From Ptychodera flava (taxonomy: Eukaryota; Hemichordata; Enteropneusta; Ptychoderidae): a DNA stretch of 64,000 bases. Shown one piece after another: positions 51,053-62,138 of this stretch. The stretch lies in contig NC_091931.1 of assembly GCF_041260155.1 (NCBI RefSeq), positions 9,901,861-9,965,860 on the forward strand, written 5' to 3'. The position numbers and the translations under genes were made by a program. The notes beneath the pieces were generated by a model, which saw nothing but the letters and a program-made list of their open reading frames with translations, searched no databases and was not told the origin of the DNA. Within the stretch, counting starts at the first letter, position 1. Every line of letters begins with the position of its first letter.

Positions 51053-54000
51053 TTGCAACAAGTGGAAAAACAGATTGATGTGTCGAACTTGAACTTTATT
51101 ATCTGGAATACAAGGGGGCTTAGATCAAAATCGGGAGAAAGTGGTTTTACTGAGTATATCAGTGGTTATGACATAATTGGTTTCACAGAAACTTGGGCTA
51201 CTAAGAGTCAAGTGTATGAATTGGATGGTTATAAATGTTTTTCTTCAAATCGAAAACCTAAATCGACTAGGGGCAGGCCTTCAGGTGGTGTAGCTATTTT
51301 TGTCAGTAATGATTTATGCAAATATATAACACGTTTAAACAGTGACAATGAAGATGTTATTTGGTTAAAATTTGCATTGCCAGAAAACACCACGTGGATA
51401 CTTGGCCTAGTATATGTCACCCCACAAGGCTCCTCTGTTTATGCTTACGAGGGCATATTTGAAACCATTGAAGAGTGTATCTCTTCTTTTCATAGCAGTT
51501 ATGATAATTGTCAGATTTTATTATGCGGGGATTTCAATGCACGTACAGCCACTATGGAGGACGCAATTGTTTTTGACAGTGTCAATTATTTACCCTTAGA
51601 TGATAGCGTTTATAATGAGGATGAACAAATTGTATGCCGGAAAAACTGTGATACTGAGACAAATGTGTATGGTGATAGGTTGATTAATTTATGTAAAACA
51701 GCATCGCTTACGATTGTAAATGGTCGTACAAATGGTGACAGTAGTGGAGAGTTTACATTTATGAGCTCCACAGGTAAAAGCACAGTTGATTATTTGCTTG
51801 TCACCAGAGAATTATTTAGTAAAGTTTTGTCATTTGAAATTAGAAATAGAATAGAGTCGGACCACTTCCCTTTAATTTTTAAACTTTGTTCACCTTTACG
51901 CAATTGTGAAGTTGTACAATCAAAGGGCAGTAGACAACTACAGAATCCTCCTTTCAAACCATTCACTAAGTACTCTATCGATACTGCTTTATTCATTAGT
52001 ATCTTTGAAGAAAGCCCTTCACAAGGTCTGGTATCAGAGTTTTTACAAATTTTGTTAACAGGTGCGAATATTGATAACTTGGCATCTAAATTTAATGAGC
52101 TGTTTTATAGAGCCGCAAAACCTCGTGCAAAACATAACAAAGTTCAGGCAAAGAACTCATGTACCTGGTTTGACAAAGAATGTCAGAATGAACGCAGACT
52201 GGTTGGTAAACTCCTGAATAATTTTAGGAAAACAAGAGACTTGGAGTGCCTAGAAAACTAAAGGCAGAGGAAAAAGGCATATCGTAGTCTAATTATAGAA
52301 AAGAAATCAAACTTTAAAAGTGATAGACTAGATAGATAACATCGAACGAGCCCTTAGTGAAAACGATCATAAGAAGTTTTGGTCCTTTTTCAAAAGCAAG
52401 AGAAACTGCCCATCGCCGCTCATTAATAATGATGACTGGTTTGACTACTTCCAAGGATTGTACAACCCTGTTAACTCTGTAGACTCTGAATATCAACAGT
52501 GCAGGGATTTACTGAAGCACATGCATGAATTTGTTAAAGATATTTTGAATACGGAAGTCGAAAATGATGGTGATATCGTTATAGAGATACTGGATCAGCC
52601 AATTACTGAAGGTGAAATTTTATCAAGTATTAATCACCTTAAGATTGATAAATCACCTGGGATAGACGGTATCACACCAGCTTTTTTCAAAAATTGTAGT
52701 TCAGCACTTTGTCCTATCCTTTTTAATGCTATTTTTAGTTCATGCAAATTTCCTTCGTTATGGGCTGAAGGAATTATTTATCCAATTTTTAAGAAAGGTG
52801 ATAAACATGTACCAAACAACTACAGAGGAGTTACATTCCTACCAGTGATTAGTAAAATATTTACAAGAATCTTGTACAATAGATGACAATTTTGGGAAAA
52901 CAATTGTGTAGAATTCAGGGAGGAACAGGCTGGCTTCAGAACAGGATATACAACAGCTGATAATATTTTCATTTTACAAACGCTTATACAAAAATATATG
53001 AGTCAAAGTAGAGGGAGATTTTATTGTGCTTTTGTGGATTTTGAGAAGGCTTTTGACCGGGTACATAGAACAACTCTATTCTACAAACTTGGTAAAGCTG
53101 GGCTACGAGGCAAAATGTTTAAAATGCTGCATGCTATTTATTCAGAAGTCAAAACTTGTGTTCTAGGTATGGACGGCCTAGGGCTGTATACTCTCCCCTT
53201 CCTTTTTACATTTTTCTTGAATGATCTACACAAAGAATTTTCTATGAATACATGGATTAGTGGCTGTGCTATTGGTCTAGTCCGAATGTTCTATCTCCTT
53301 TTTGCGGATGACCTGGTATTTATTGCTGAAACCAAAATTAAGCTCCAGAGACTACTCAATCAACTAGACCTTTATTGTATAAAACATAAGCTTACTGTCA
53401 ACCTTGAAAAAACCAATATAGTCGTGTTCAGACGTGGAGGGCGTTTGCGAAATTTTGAGAAATGGTTTTATCGCAGTCAACCAATCAAAGTTGTATCATA
53501 TTTTAAATATCTTGGCGTTGTACTTTCTTGTACTGGGTTGTGGTCCAAAGCTCAATCAGTACTGGCAGAACAAGCTTCAAAAGCATTATTCTCAATAATT
53601 TCACAGTTAAAAGTTATCGGTTACGTTCCAATTAGCACATGTTTTAAGATTTTTGACTCAAAAATCTCCCCCATTCTCAACTACTGTTGTGAGGTGTTGG
53701 GATATATCCCAGCACCAGACATAGAGCGTATACAATACAAGTTTTGTAAAACTTTACTGAGACAAAACAGTTCCATTGTTAATATCGCAGCCAGAGGTGA
53801 ACTTGGAAGATTTAGTATGCGAGCTATGAGACTTCCAAGAATAGTAAAATTTGGCTACGCCTACTTAAAATTGATTCTGGGCGGTATATTCATCATGCAT
53901 ACCAAGAACAATGTAAACTAGCTGAAAGGGATGTTGAATGTTGGGCTAAAGCCGTCAGAACAATTCTGTTTCAGTATGGTTTTGCAGAGTCTTGGTACAA

Positions 54001-54400
54001 CCATGGCATAGGCCATGAAGGAAAATGTATTTCCTAATTTAAACAACGTTGTCGCGACATTGATTTACAACAATGGCACTCTGATATGAATGCATACAGC
54101 AGACTTGAATCCTATAGACTATTCAAATCATCGCTCACTGTAGAACCATACTTGCTTACTCAAATTAAACAAATTTGCAAATCCACTTTAACTTCATTCC
54201 GTTTATCAAATCATGTACTTAATATTGAACAGGGTCGGCGTAAAAATATTGAACGCCAAAATAGATTGTGTCCTTGTAATGAAGGTATCATTGAAAACGA
54301 ATATCATTTTCTGTTACAATGTAAACTTTACCAGGCTCTTAGGGAAAAATACTTACCGGAGCATTATCACATCAATCCCAGTGTGGATAAATTCATTTAG
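51053..54400 (+). pseudogene. Element B ORF2, endonuclease and reverse transcriptase, decayed
   Basis: Endonuclease at 51053-51900 (Trp-Asn-Thr-Arg-Gly-Leu, Thr-Glu-Thr-Trp, Gly-Asp-Phe-Asn-Ala-Arg, Ser-Asp-His-Phe-Pro). In-frame TAA at 52259, a GATA-type shift near 52330 and TGA at 52884-52886 interrupt it. Reverse transcriptase blocks follow: Asp-Phe-Glu-Lys-Ala-Phe-Asp and Phe-Ala-Asp-Asp at 52998-53921. The Gly-Val-Arg-Gln-Gly block is missing around 53170. The tail (54086-54400) has a Cys-Pro-Cys ... His-Phe-Leu-Leu-Gln-Cys knuckle. It is inactive. Confidence 0.88.
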
Positions 54401-54648
54401 TTAATGTCAACACAAAATACAAACATACTTCGAAAATTAAGTTGTTATTTATTTCATGCTTTCAAGAAAAGGAGAGAGCTAGTTGATTAATCTATGCTTT
54501 TTGTATTTTGATTTCCAATTTAGGTTGTTTGTAATTTATCTATTCAAGGTCACTGTTCGTTATTTTCGCTATTATGTATTATTTTCCAGCACATAGGGCT
54601 GGAGGCCTACAGTACAAGTGGAATAAACAACTATATATAACAACAGGG

Positions 54649-55030
54649 TCATCTTGAACTTTTACTTAGTGATGGTAACAGGTGTCCGGCATCGGTAATC
54701 GTACCCAACGAGGATGCTGTATCCGTCAAGACTGGCCAAACTACCACTGTAACCATTGTAAATTAAAGCAAGCAATGCTTTTACTCATTGGAAGGACAGT
54801 CGTGTAATGCGTCGACACTGCATAATATCTGGCATTGAACGTCATAAATAATCTAGCTAATGTAGTTTCTGGCAATCGCTGTTGATACTACTTTTGTGTA
54901 AATAAGTTGTGTCTTACTTTAAAGTATGCATATGGGGTTATATTCCCTCCAGAATCTCAGCACTTGTGAAAAATATATTCACGTAAGCTTGAGCTGATGG
55001 CATATTACTGAACAAGTGGGGTGGTTTATT
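54649..55030. other. Intergenic, nothing recognised
   Basis: No feature seen. Confidence 0.4.
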
Positions 55031-55748
55031 ATTTTAGATTTTGAATCGCCCCTTTGTCGTTCATTGAAGCATACAATGCAGTGTGTCCTATTTTGAACTA
55101 TATAAATGCATGATGCTGAGTCCACAGTTTCTGTTGTTTTCTTTAATTCCCGAGTCATATGGCAATTCATATTTTGGTATTTTTTTGTATATTTTGGTTC
55201 GAACTGACCCTTGTAGGTCTAGATTTCCTGACGTAAGAGTCAGAGGAATACAAACATTAATCTGCAAGAACAAGTGCAATCCAGCAAGTCTGATAAGTAT
55301 TGTCCTATGCCCAGAGCTGCCTCTTGTTAAAGATAGAAAAAAAGTAAATTTGTGGTTACTCTCGCCTTTGAGTTACTTATCGACCTCCCTTTGGCTAACT
55401 GTTAGGGCGTCAACTAGATCCAGGGCCGACCAAAATCGTTAACCTTGCAATGATGAATTTGATCGGATGACGAGGTTTATAGTTTAATGATCTTTATGCT
55501 ATCGACCATGTATTGATCAGGCTAAAATATAATTTTCCCAAAGTCATATTCAAATAAAAACAGATTTAATATGAAAGATTTTAAAATGGATCATTCATAC
55601 GTTTCGTACCTATTTTGAAATTCTTGGTCAGTATTAAGCTATTAGTTTTTGTCAACACTCTTATTTACTCAATAAACCATGGAATTCACAAACTATATTA
55701 GGTAGCGCTGCTTACAACATTTATTCTGTAGATCCATGGGTAAATATG
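55031..55748 (+). repeat. Tandem unit, part X, copy 1
   Basis: Aligns along its length with 57127-57840, for example GTTTTTGTCAACACTCTTAT, CATGGAATTCACAA and GGTAGCGCT. Non-coding; frames are not shared. Confidence 0.85.
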
Positions 55749-55815
55749 GTATTTTATAATATACCTATGCCCTGTATTGTGTCTGTACTGAGTTGTGACA
55801 TGATTTATCATGTTG

Positions 55816-55971
55816 ATTTGCATGTCAATAAAGTGATACGCCTTGTTGATTTGCATATGAATGGAATGATCAGCGTGTCTTTCTTTCATTCAATTGAATA
55901 TTTGCATATGAAAAAGTGATACGACCTGTTGATTTACATAACAAAGCCTGATACGGCCTGTTGATTTGCAT
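55816..55971 (+). repeat. Clustered TGTTGATTTGCATA motifs
   Basis: ATTTGCAT occurs at 55816, 55849, 55900 and 55964, with a variant ATTTACAT at 55932. Most are preceded by (C)CTGTTG or TTGTTG, and several by GATACG. This is a loose minisatellite; the octamer is also the POU-factor site, but a regulatory role is not shown. Confidence 0.55.
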
Positions 55972-56614
55972 ACCGGACTACTTACACGGTGGCGCCCCTA
56001 ATCAAAACAAACCATGGCGCCCGTCTATGATTTTTACTTTGACTACGATATCATGTCCGATCTCCAAAAGTGGCAGGGTTTTGAAGCATAGGGAAATGCG
56101 GGGTAACTAAATAAAACACATGTGTCGATATCGGATCAACCTGCTTGTAGTGCTACCAATTTGAACAAATTAAAGAGCAGAGCATCGCCCCGTACATGAC
56201 ATGACAGACCGCTGTTCCGTCCGTGCATAAGCACAGACGCGCAGACGACAAGCAAAAGTGCTATCGGACATGTCGGAGGACCGGCAAATTCAAAAGCACA
56301 ACTTTCAAAAATATCATATATTCATGGTAAATGCGTTCTCGAAAATAATACCAAACACAACACTTGCATGTACTGTACGGATTCGGTAGATATCCTACAT
56401 GTTTGATGACAGAGTTCAAGCATTTCTCTGCTCAACCGTAAAATAATTGTCAATGAGCCAGCTGATAGATTACGTCAGACGCTAGTATATCAATCCGCCT
56501 TAGCAAGATGACGCAAACAAATGTAGTCCATCAAGAAAAACCATAGTGAAACGTATCATATTTTAATATACGAGATTTATTAATTCAATAACGTGGGCAT
56601 AGGTATATGATAAA

Positions 56615-56769
56615 GAGGTTATCCCTCGATGTCACCTCTTGGTAGGGTCGTATTGCTGCTCGTGCGGTTGTGGGCCGCATCACACTCGTCTTCGACTCGT
56701 GTGATGCGGCCCACAACCGCACTCGCAGCAATACGACCCCACCAAGAGGTGATATCGAGGGATAACCTC
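56615..56769. repeat. 155-bp near-perfect palindrome
   Basis: GAGGTTATCCCTCGAT at the left and ATCGAGGGATAACCTC at the right. The arms meet at CTCGTCTTCGACTCG near 56692. Only a few mismatches occur over ~75-bp arms, and it is GC-rich in an AT-rich setting. Probably a fold-back MITE. Confidence 0.85.
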
Positions 56770-56770
56770 A

Positions 56771-57126
56771 TAGTGTCCATGAAATGGTTTAGGGAAAAGA
56801 AAACTTGGGCAGTGGAATGCACCCAAACTTTAAACTAGCAATAAAAAGATTTTTTGGGGTAGGAGATCTCTGGAAAACGTAATTGACTGCCGACCTAAAA
56901 AAAATGGGTTTCAGACCTCATAGACTATGCAGAAGCAGCAGTATAAAACTTTTATTACATAGAATGCAACTCGCGAACAGATATTCGGGCTCTCAAATTT
57001 TATGAATACTTTTCTGATCTACTACTTATGGGGTCATTTTAAAGCTCTTTGTGTGAGAAAATCTCACAGTGTTAGTTTTGCGAAAATTGAAAATTTCATT
57101 TTCCCTAAAAGAGCAAACTTAGTTTA
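56771..57126 (+). repeat. Tandem unit, part Y, copy 1 (contains R-family 5' half)
   Basis: Matches 57841-58180 (GTCCATGAAA, TTTAGGGAAAAGAAAA, GCAGAAGCAGCAG). It includes the front of repeat R (ACAGATATTCGGGCTCTCAA). Confidence 0.8.
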
Positions 57127-57840
57127 TGATTTTAGATTTAATATCACCTCTTTTGTCGTACATTGTAGTATACGCAATGCGTCCTATTTTGAAACTTAGA
57201 TTCTGAAATATATCAAGGTATGATGCTGAGTCCAAACTATGCTTTTTCTTTGACTCCCAAGTGATATGGCAATTGATAGATTTTGGTATGGTTCGAACTG
57301 AACCTTTAAGGCCCAGATTTCATGAGGTAAACTTTAGATGAATACAAAAGTTCATCTACAACAAGTAGTGCAATCCAGCTAAGTATTGTTTTGGGCCCAG
57401 TGTTGTCGCTTGAAAAAGATAGAAAATACGGAAATGCGTGTTTACTCTTTAATTGAATCTCCCGCCTTTATTGACGTCGCTTTTAGCTAACTGTTAGGGA
57501 GTTAACTAGATCCAGGACCTACCTAAATCGTTCACACTTACAATGCTGATTGTGATCGGATAACGACGTTTATAGTTTTATGATCCTTATAATGTCGACC
57601 ATCTATTGACCATTGTATTATAGGGTTTTCCCAAAGTTTTATTCAAATAAAACTTTAAATTTGTGACAGACTATTTAAATGGATCATTCATACGTTCTTA
57701 CCTATTTCGAAATTCTTGGTCAGTATTAAACTATTAGTTTTGTCAACACTCTTATTTACTCAATAAGCCATGGAATTCACAATCTATACTAGGTAGCGCT
57801 CCTTATGAGTTTTATTCTGGAGAGGTATGGGTAAATATGG
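57127..57840 (+). repeat. Tandem unit, part X, copy 2
   Basis: Second copy of 55031-55748, continuous with part Y on both sides. Confidence 0.85.
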
Positions 57841-58362
57841 TCTTGTGTCCATGAAACGATTTAGGGAAAAGAAAAGTGGAGCAGAGGAATGCACCTAAAC
57901 TAAAAGCCAGGGATAAAAACACTTTTGAGTTATCTGGAAAACGCAAGGCTGCCCACCTAAAAAAACCTAAAGGTTTCAGACCTCCTAGATGCAGAAGCAG
58001 CAGTTTAACACGTGTTTTAGGTAGAATGAACCTAGTCGAGAACATATACTCCATCTCTCAAATTTTATCAATACTTTACTGGTCTACCACTTGTGGGATT
58101 ATTTTAAGGCTCTGTGTGAGAAAAATCTCGCAGTCTTAGTTTTGCGAAAATCGAACATTTCATTTTTCTCAAAAGAGCAATCACAGTGATGGCGGACATT
58201 TTGACTTTCCTATATCGGAATACCTTAGGTATTCTGTAGTACTCAAATTTGCACTGTGACCCTTAATTTGTATTGTATTCTTGACATAGTGAGAGAATGG
58301 TTGAAAGTTTCATTCGGAAAGTTTGAGCAAACATGTGTAAGTCTTTCCATTTCAACGCCCAT
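57841..58362 (+). repeat. Tandem unit, part Y, copy 2, with full R repeat
   Basis: Y copy 2 runs on into the complete R family repeat (GATGGCGGACATTTTGA, TTTGCACTGTGACCC, GAGAATGGTTGAAAGTTTC) up to about 58360. Confidence 0.75.
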
Positions 58363-58364
58363 AC

Positions 58365-59510
58365 TAACAACTGTACAACAGAAAACAAAGAATTAGTTTG
58401 GGTTCGATTGTAACACATTTGTTTAGAGAAAAGTATACAAAGTTTGCTTCACCTAGGCTAGGTTGGAAGAGCTTGGCTGTGATCGTAGTGTCCGTGCTTT
58501 CAGTTAAGCTTAACGCCTGGACGGCATTGTCCTCTGTCACTGAGTCAAGAGTGACCTTCATTGAAGTAAACAATCTTGTGGCTACAAGAGTTTTCTCCGA
58601 AACTTGAGACCAAATCGCCAGTCAGCAAATTCCCACCGCTGGAGTACGTGCATCGTTGTCATTGATGCCATGTTACAAATAGCATTTCTTTATTTGTAGC
58701 TAACGTACAGTGATCAACCATCGTCAAGGAAACGGTTGCATTTTTCGATGCAATAAAATATTATTTTGCTGAATAACATTCACTCTGCCCGTTGTTTTGA
58801 TTTCTCTTAATTTCAGCGGTCAAATGAGTGCGATTTATGGAATATATCTCTCTGGTCGTTCCCTACATAAACGCTGACAGTTCTATAAATTTAAATCGTC
58901 TGAACAACCAAACATGCTACTGTTTGAACAGCTTCTAAGAAGATCGAATCTAAACTTATGTTATAACATGGTAGGGTTGTCCCTATTTCTGGAGAAGCAA
59001 AGCGAATATCAACTCCGTCAATGTAATCGGCGTCGACTTCCAGAAAGAATGCCATTTTTCTCACGTAATTACACCAGGTAAGAACCTCAACTACCACAGA
59101 GCGAACAAAACGATCTTTCGATAATCACTGGAAATAGTTCATCAGACACTGACACACCCCCTATGCTAGAAGAGATGGTTACATGTTTCATATGGCACCT
59201 AAGAGAAAGTCTAGAGTAGGTCTTGAGCAGATCGTACCACTCCTACCTGCCGTACAAATCGTATTATGTAATTAGATAAAATTGTAACCGTTAGGTTAAG
59301 ATTTCACAGTTGTTGTTTGCCTCTGCAATGTCATGAGACCAATTCATGGCTGAATCTTTCATGCTTCTTTTTTTGTCTAGAATACCATTAGTATCGCACA
59401 CATCAAACGCAATAACGATATCTGTACCAAACGTATCTCCCAACTCTTTGTGATGTAATCGGTCTTTCGTATTTTCGACCAGAAAGGAGAGCCAAATATG
59501 CTATTGTTCA
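58365..59510 (-). pseudogene. von Willebrand A domain gene relic
   Basis: Three minus-strand coding-like blocks in order. 59318-59510 has Thr-Asp-Ile-Val-Ile-Ala-Phe-Asp followed by Met-Lys-Asp-Ser-Ala and Ile-Ala-Glu-Ala, which resembles the first strand and helix of a vWA domain. 58891-59110 has Val-Leu-Thr-Trp, Phe-Phe-Leu, Asp-Gly-Val-Asp-Ile, Gly-Thr-Thr-Leu and Ile-Phe-Leu-Glu-Ala, like its second half. 58365-58625 has Val-Thr-Leu-Asp-Ser-Val-Thr-Glu-Asp-Asn. The metal-site DxSxS is altered (Asp-Val-Cys-Asp-Thr), and the donor after the first block reads CTAAC where the duplicate at 61.3 kb has CAGGT. The vWA call is by pattern only. Confidence 0.4.
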
Positions 59511-60029
59511 TAATAAGCAGTTAGGTGGTGTTAAAGGATTTTGATATATTTGGTGGATAGGTGACTCAGGCATATATTATTCATTTTGCTTGTTTTAGGT
59601 TGCCTTTTGTAGAGCTAAAGCATGCTATAACTGGAGAAACATTGTATAGGTCCAACAAAGACCCATACTTATTAATAAATTCCCATAATGGGCACTTTCA
59701 ATGCTAATTGCATGAAAACAAAGGCGGAGAGGAAACATTCCAGGCAGATTTTTTATCCGTTGTATTTAAATCTCAATTGATGTCAACAAGCTTTTGATTA
59801 TATAATCACTTACATCCCTAACACTATTTTAAAACAAATCTCAGACAATTCACAAATTCTGCACGGGCGAATGTTTAACACACCGACTTTTGGGCAAATT
59901 TTGACACAAGATTTTATTAGTTTCAGGTCATTATATTTTTATGTGGCTGACATATCTTCTTTGCATTCTTCGCACAGGCTGCAGTGAGTGTCAACAGACA
60001 TGGCTGAAGAGGTTTAAATTTTTTTGTAA
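59511..60029. other. Intergenic, nothing recognised
   Basis: No supported feature. Confidence 0.4.
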
Positions 60030-60310
60030 GCCTAGAACAAATACGACTAGTCAAAGTTAGTGATGACAGTAGTTTGCTCATGAATGATGACTGATACGCT
60101 TTCTGATTCAAGAACTGATGAAAAATGGAACTTACAATGACAATAATCAATATTTAGAAAATATCGATATTGAAACGGAAAGCATGAATATTTGATAAAA
60201 AGTCTTGAATACGATGCTTAACATAACACATAAATTATCACGTACTAAGCTTAGTTTATTCAAATTAGTTTATTCAGACTATATTTTCAAAACAACAGAA
60301 TTCCTGTGAC
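60030..60310 (+). repeat. Segment S, copy near third transporter
   Basis: Matches 41711-42005 (TTTTGTAAGCCTAGAACAAA, GATATTGAAACGGAAAGCA, AAATTATCACGTACTAAGCTTAG). It precedes the third transporter as the 41.5 kb copy precedes the second. Confidence 0.7.
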
Positions 60311-61204
60311 ATTATTTGCTAAGAAAAAGTGTGTAATCGAATGTAGTTCTGACCAATAGATAACCCTTACGCTGAAGTTCCATTGTCGGCGTCCTTTTCT
60401 CGTTCTGCCATAAAAACGCTACACTTTGGAAAACACAGAACGTGACCGCAGGCTGGATTGATATAATGGATGTGACATCGCCAGTAGTTCGTAGTTTTCT
60501 TCTTCTGTATATAGTTCTGTGTTTCATGTGTTTTCAAGTTTTTTTTCCTTGTTTATAAATTTCCTTTAACTATTCGACCTACATAAAAATATTAGGTGCT
60601 TCACCTGTGGAGTTATCGGGTTCAAGTAAAAAATTAAAACAAAATAAAATGAAATAAAAGTAACAGTGTTTTAAACGTATCAATGCGCCATTCTATGATG
60701 AAAATCGTTTCATTTTTAAAGGATTTTGGTCTAATACTAATATATAAATAAAGCATATGATTGATATTATCAGTACACCTAAACCTCTTGAGTGAAAACT
60801 GTGTAAGAGGGGCATGTAATAAAAACATTATAGCCTAAACAAGGGACTATAACATAAGGCAAATGGTCACTTAAACTCCGGCACATAGTCCCTCCTTTGG
60901 GCTATAATGTATAGTACATGTCGCCAAATGTGTGTCTTAACTCGTACATTTACAAAGGCAATTCTATCTACAGTTTATACAACAAATACATTCCCTATTT
61001 TGGAACTTCTAAAGCGAATTGTACTAAAATTTATGGTCCTAGACAGCAGAATCGTCTCCTTTTCCCGAATGGCAAAGTCAATGCCAGCTCATTCATTAGC
61101 GTTGTGTTCGAAAAGAATTTGATTTTTGTCAGAAACTGTAGCCGCATGTAAACAACATAGCATCATAGCTCCTTGCACTTCTGTATCGAGTAGCAGGGGT
61201 AAGG
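60311..61204. other. Intergenic, nothing recognised
   Basis: Small frames only; no domain or paralogue support. Confidence 0.4.
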
Positions 61205-61447
61205 AGAGTAGGTCTTGAGTAGATCGTACGATGACCCGCTTTCTTCCGTACAAATAATAATCAGAAGAAATAGTGAATACCTGGTTAATATTTCACTGCC
61301 GTCGTTTGCTTCTGCGATGAAACTAGAACAATGCATGCTTAAATCCTGCATGCCAGTCCTTCCCGAGGAAACCGTTGACATTACACAACAAACGCGGTCT
61401 CGATGTGTGTTCAAATTGTCTCCGACTTCCTTGAGAAAGAATCAAAA
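61205..61447 (-). pseudogene. Duplicate vWA-like exon relic, frameshifted
   Basis: The minus-strand sequence matches the first vWA block and its following intron at 59211-59380: GCAGAAGCAAACGACGGCAG against GCAGAGGCAAACAACAACTG, and CTCAAGACCTACTCT in both. Coding likeness switches frame in the middle. A donor CCAG|GTATTC is retained near 61280. Confidence 0.4.
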
Positions 61448-61489
<42 letters not shown>

Positions 61490-61692
61490 ATTATTCATCC
61501 GACAGGAGGTACCCATAACACCCTCAATGGAGCAATGACGACTAGAGTGCCTTGCTCAAGGACACAACACCGTGCTGGACTCGGAGTCTCGAACTCACCA
61601 TCCTTTGACAGTGAGTCCGTTACTCTAGACCTACTCCGCCTGGATCTCGAACTCACCATCCTCCGATAGTGAGTCCGGTACCACTCTAATTT
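61448..61692 (-). mobile_element. SINE copy with two tRNA-like heads
   Basis: On the minus strand two successive B-box-like GGTGAGTTCGAG segments (about 61645-61660 and 61586-61601) each belong to a head ending GGACTCACT. The body TGTGTCCTTGAGCAAGGCAC is shared with the first SINE (TGTGTCCTTGGGCAAGGCAC). The tail is (CAAT)n at 61448-61489. Confidence 0.75.
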
Positions 61693-62138
61693 CCTCACTA
61701 TTAATGAAAATCGGGCGTGTTGGAAGGGGTGCGTTGATGGTTTCTTATATGTCAGTTATGGGAACTAAAGACTATTATTTTGTATTTTACCCGATTTTTC
61801 GATTGGGTTGAGATTCCATTCGGAACGATCAAAATTGTATTCTGTACTACATACTGTACCCTCTGACCCTGCCTACAAACTAATGCAACTGTTAGCACAA
61901 CACATTATCATAAATGGTCGTACCTACAAAACCTTACATTATATTTCGCTGAATATGTTTAATCGGGACGAACGTTTCAAAAGTCAAACAACGATCCTAA
62001 TTCATCGATGAATTTAGGTAGTGACCTTTTTCACTGGAATGGCAGGCAAGCAGTCTCCTTCTGTCAAACTTAGTCAAGCCAGGCTAACTTTTGTCAGTGC
62101 AAAAGCCAAACAAAAGTATCTGTTGAAAACAGTCATCA
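61693..62138. other. Intergenic, nothing recognised
   Basis: No supported gene. A short GATGACTT triple repeat sits at the right end, next to the RT fragment. Confidence 0.4.

Larger units (their letters stand above)
49855..54648 (+). mobile_element. Non-LTR retrotransposon (element B) with 12-bp target duplication
   Basis: ATAACAACAGGG at 49855-49866 recurs at 54637-54648, bracketing a 4,770-bp body. The 5' leader is followed by ORF1, ORF2 with APE endonuclease and reverse transcriptase, a C-terminal zinc knuckle, and a 3' end with AATAAA (54622) and CTATATAT. It is more decayed than element A. The family is a LINE with APE endonuclease and no poly-A; I do not assign the clade, though a CR1-related one is likely. 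Confidence 0.85.
55749..56770. mobile_element. Insertion splitting the tandem unit
   Basis: In the right copy, part X (ending GGGTAAATATGG at 57840) is followed directly by part Y (TGTCCATGAAACG). In the left copy 1,022 bp intervene, ending in a 155-bp palindrome. It contains a cluster of ATTTGCAT octamers. No coding frame. It may be more than one insertion. Confidence 0.65.
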
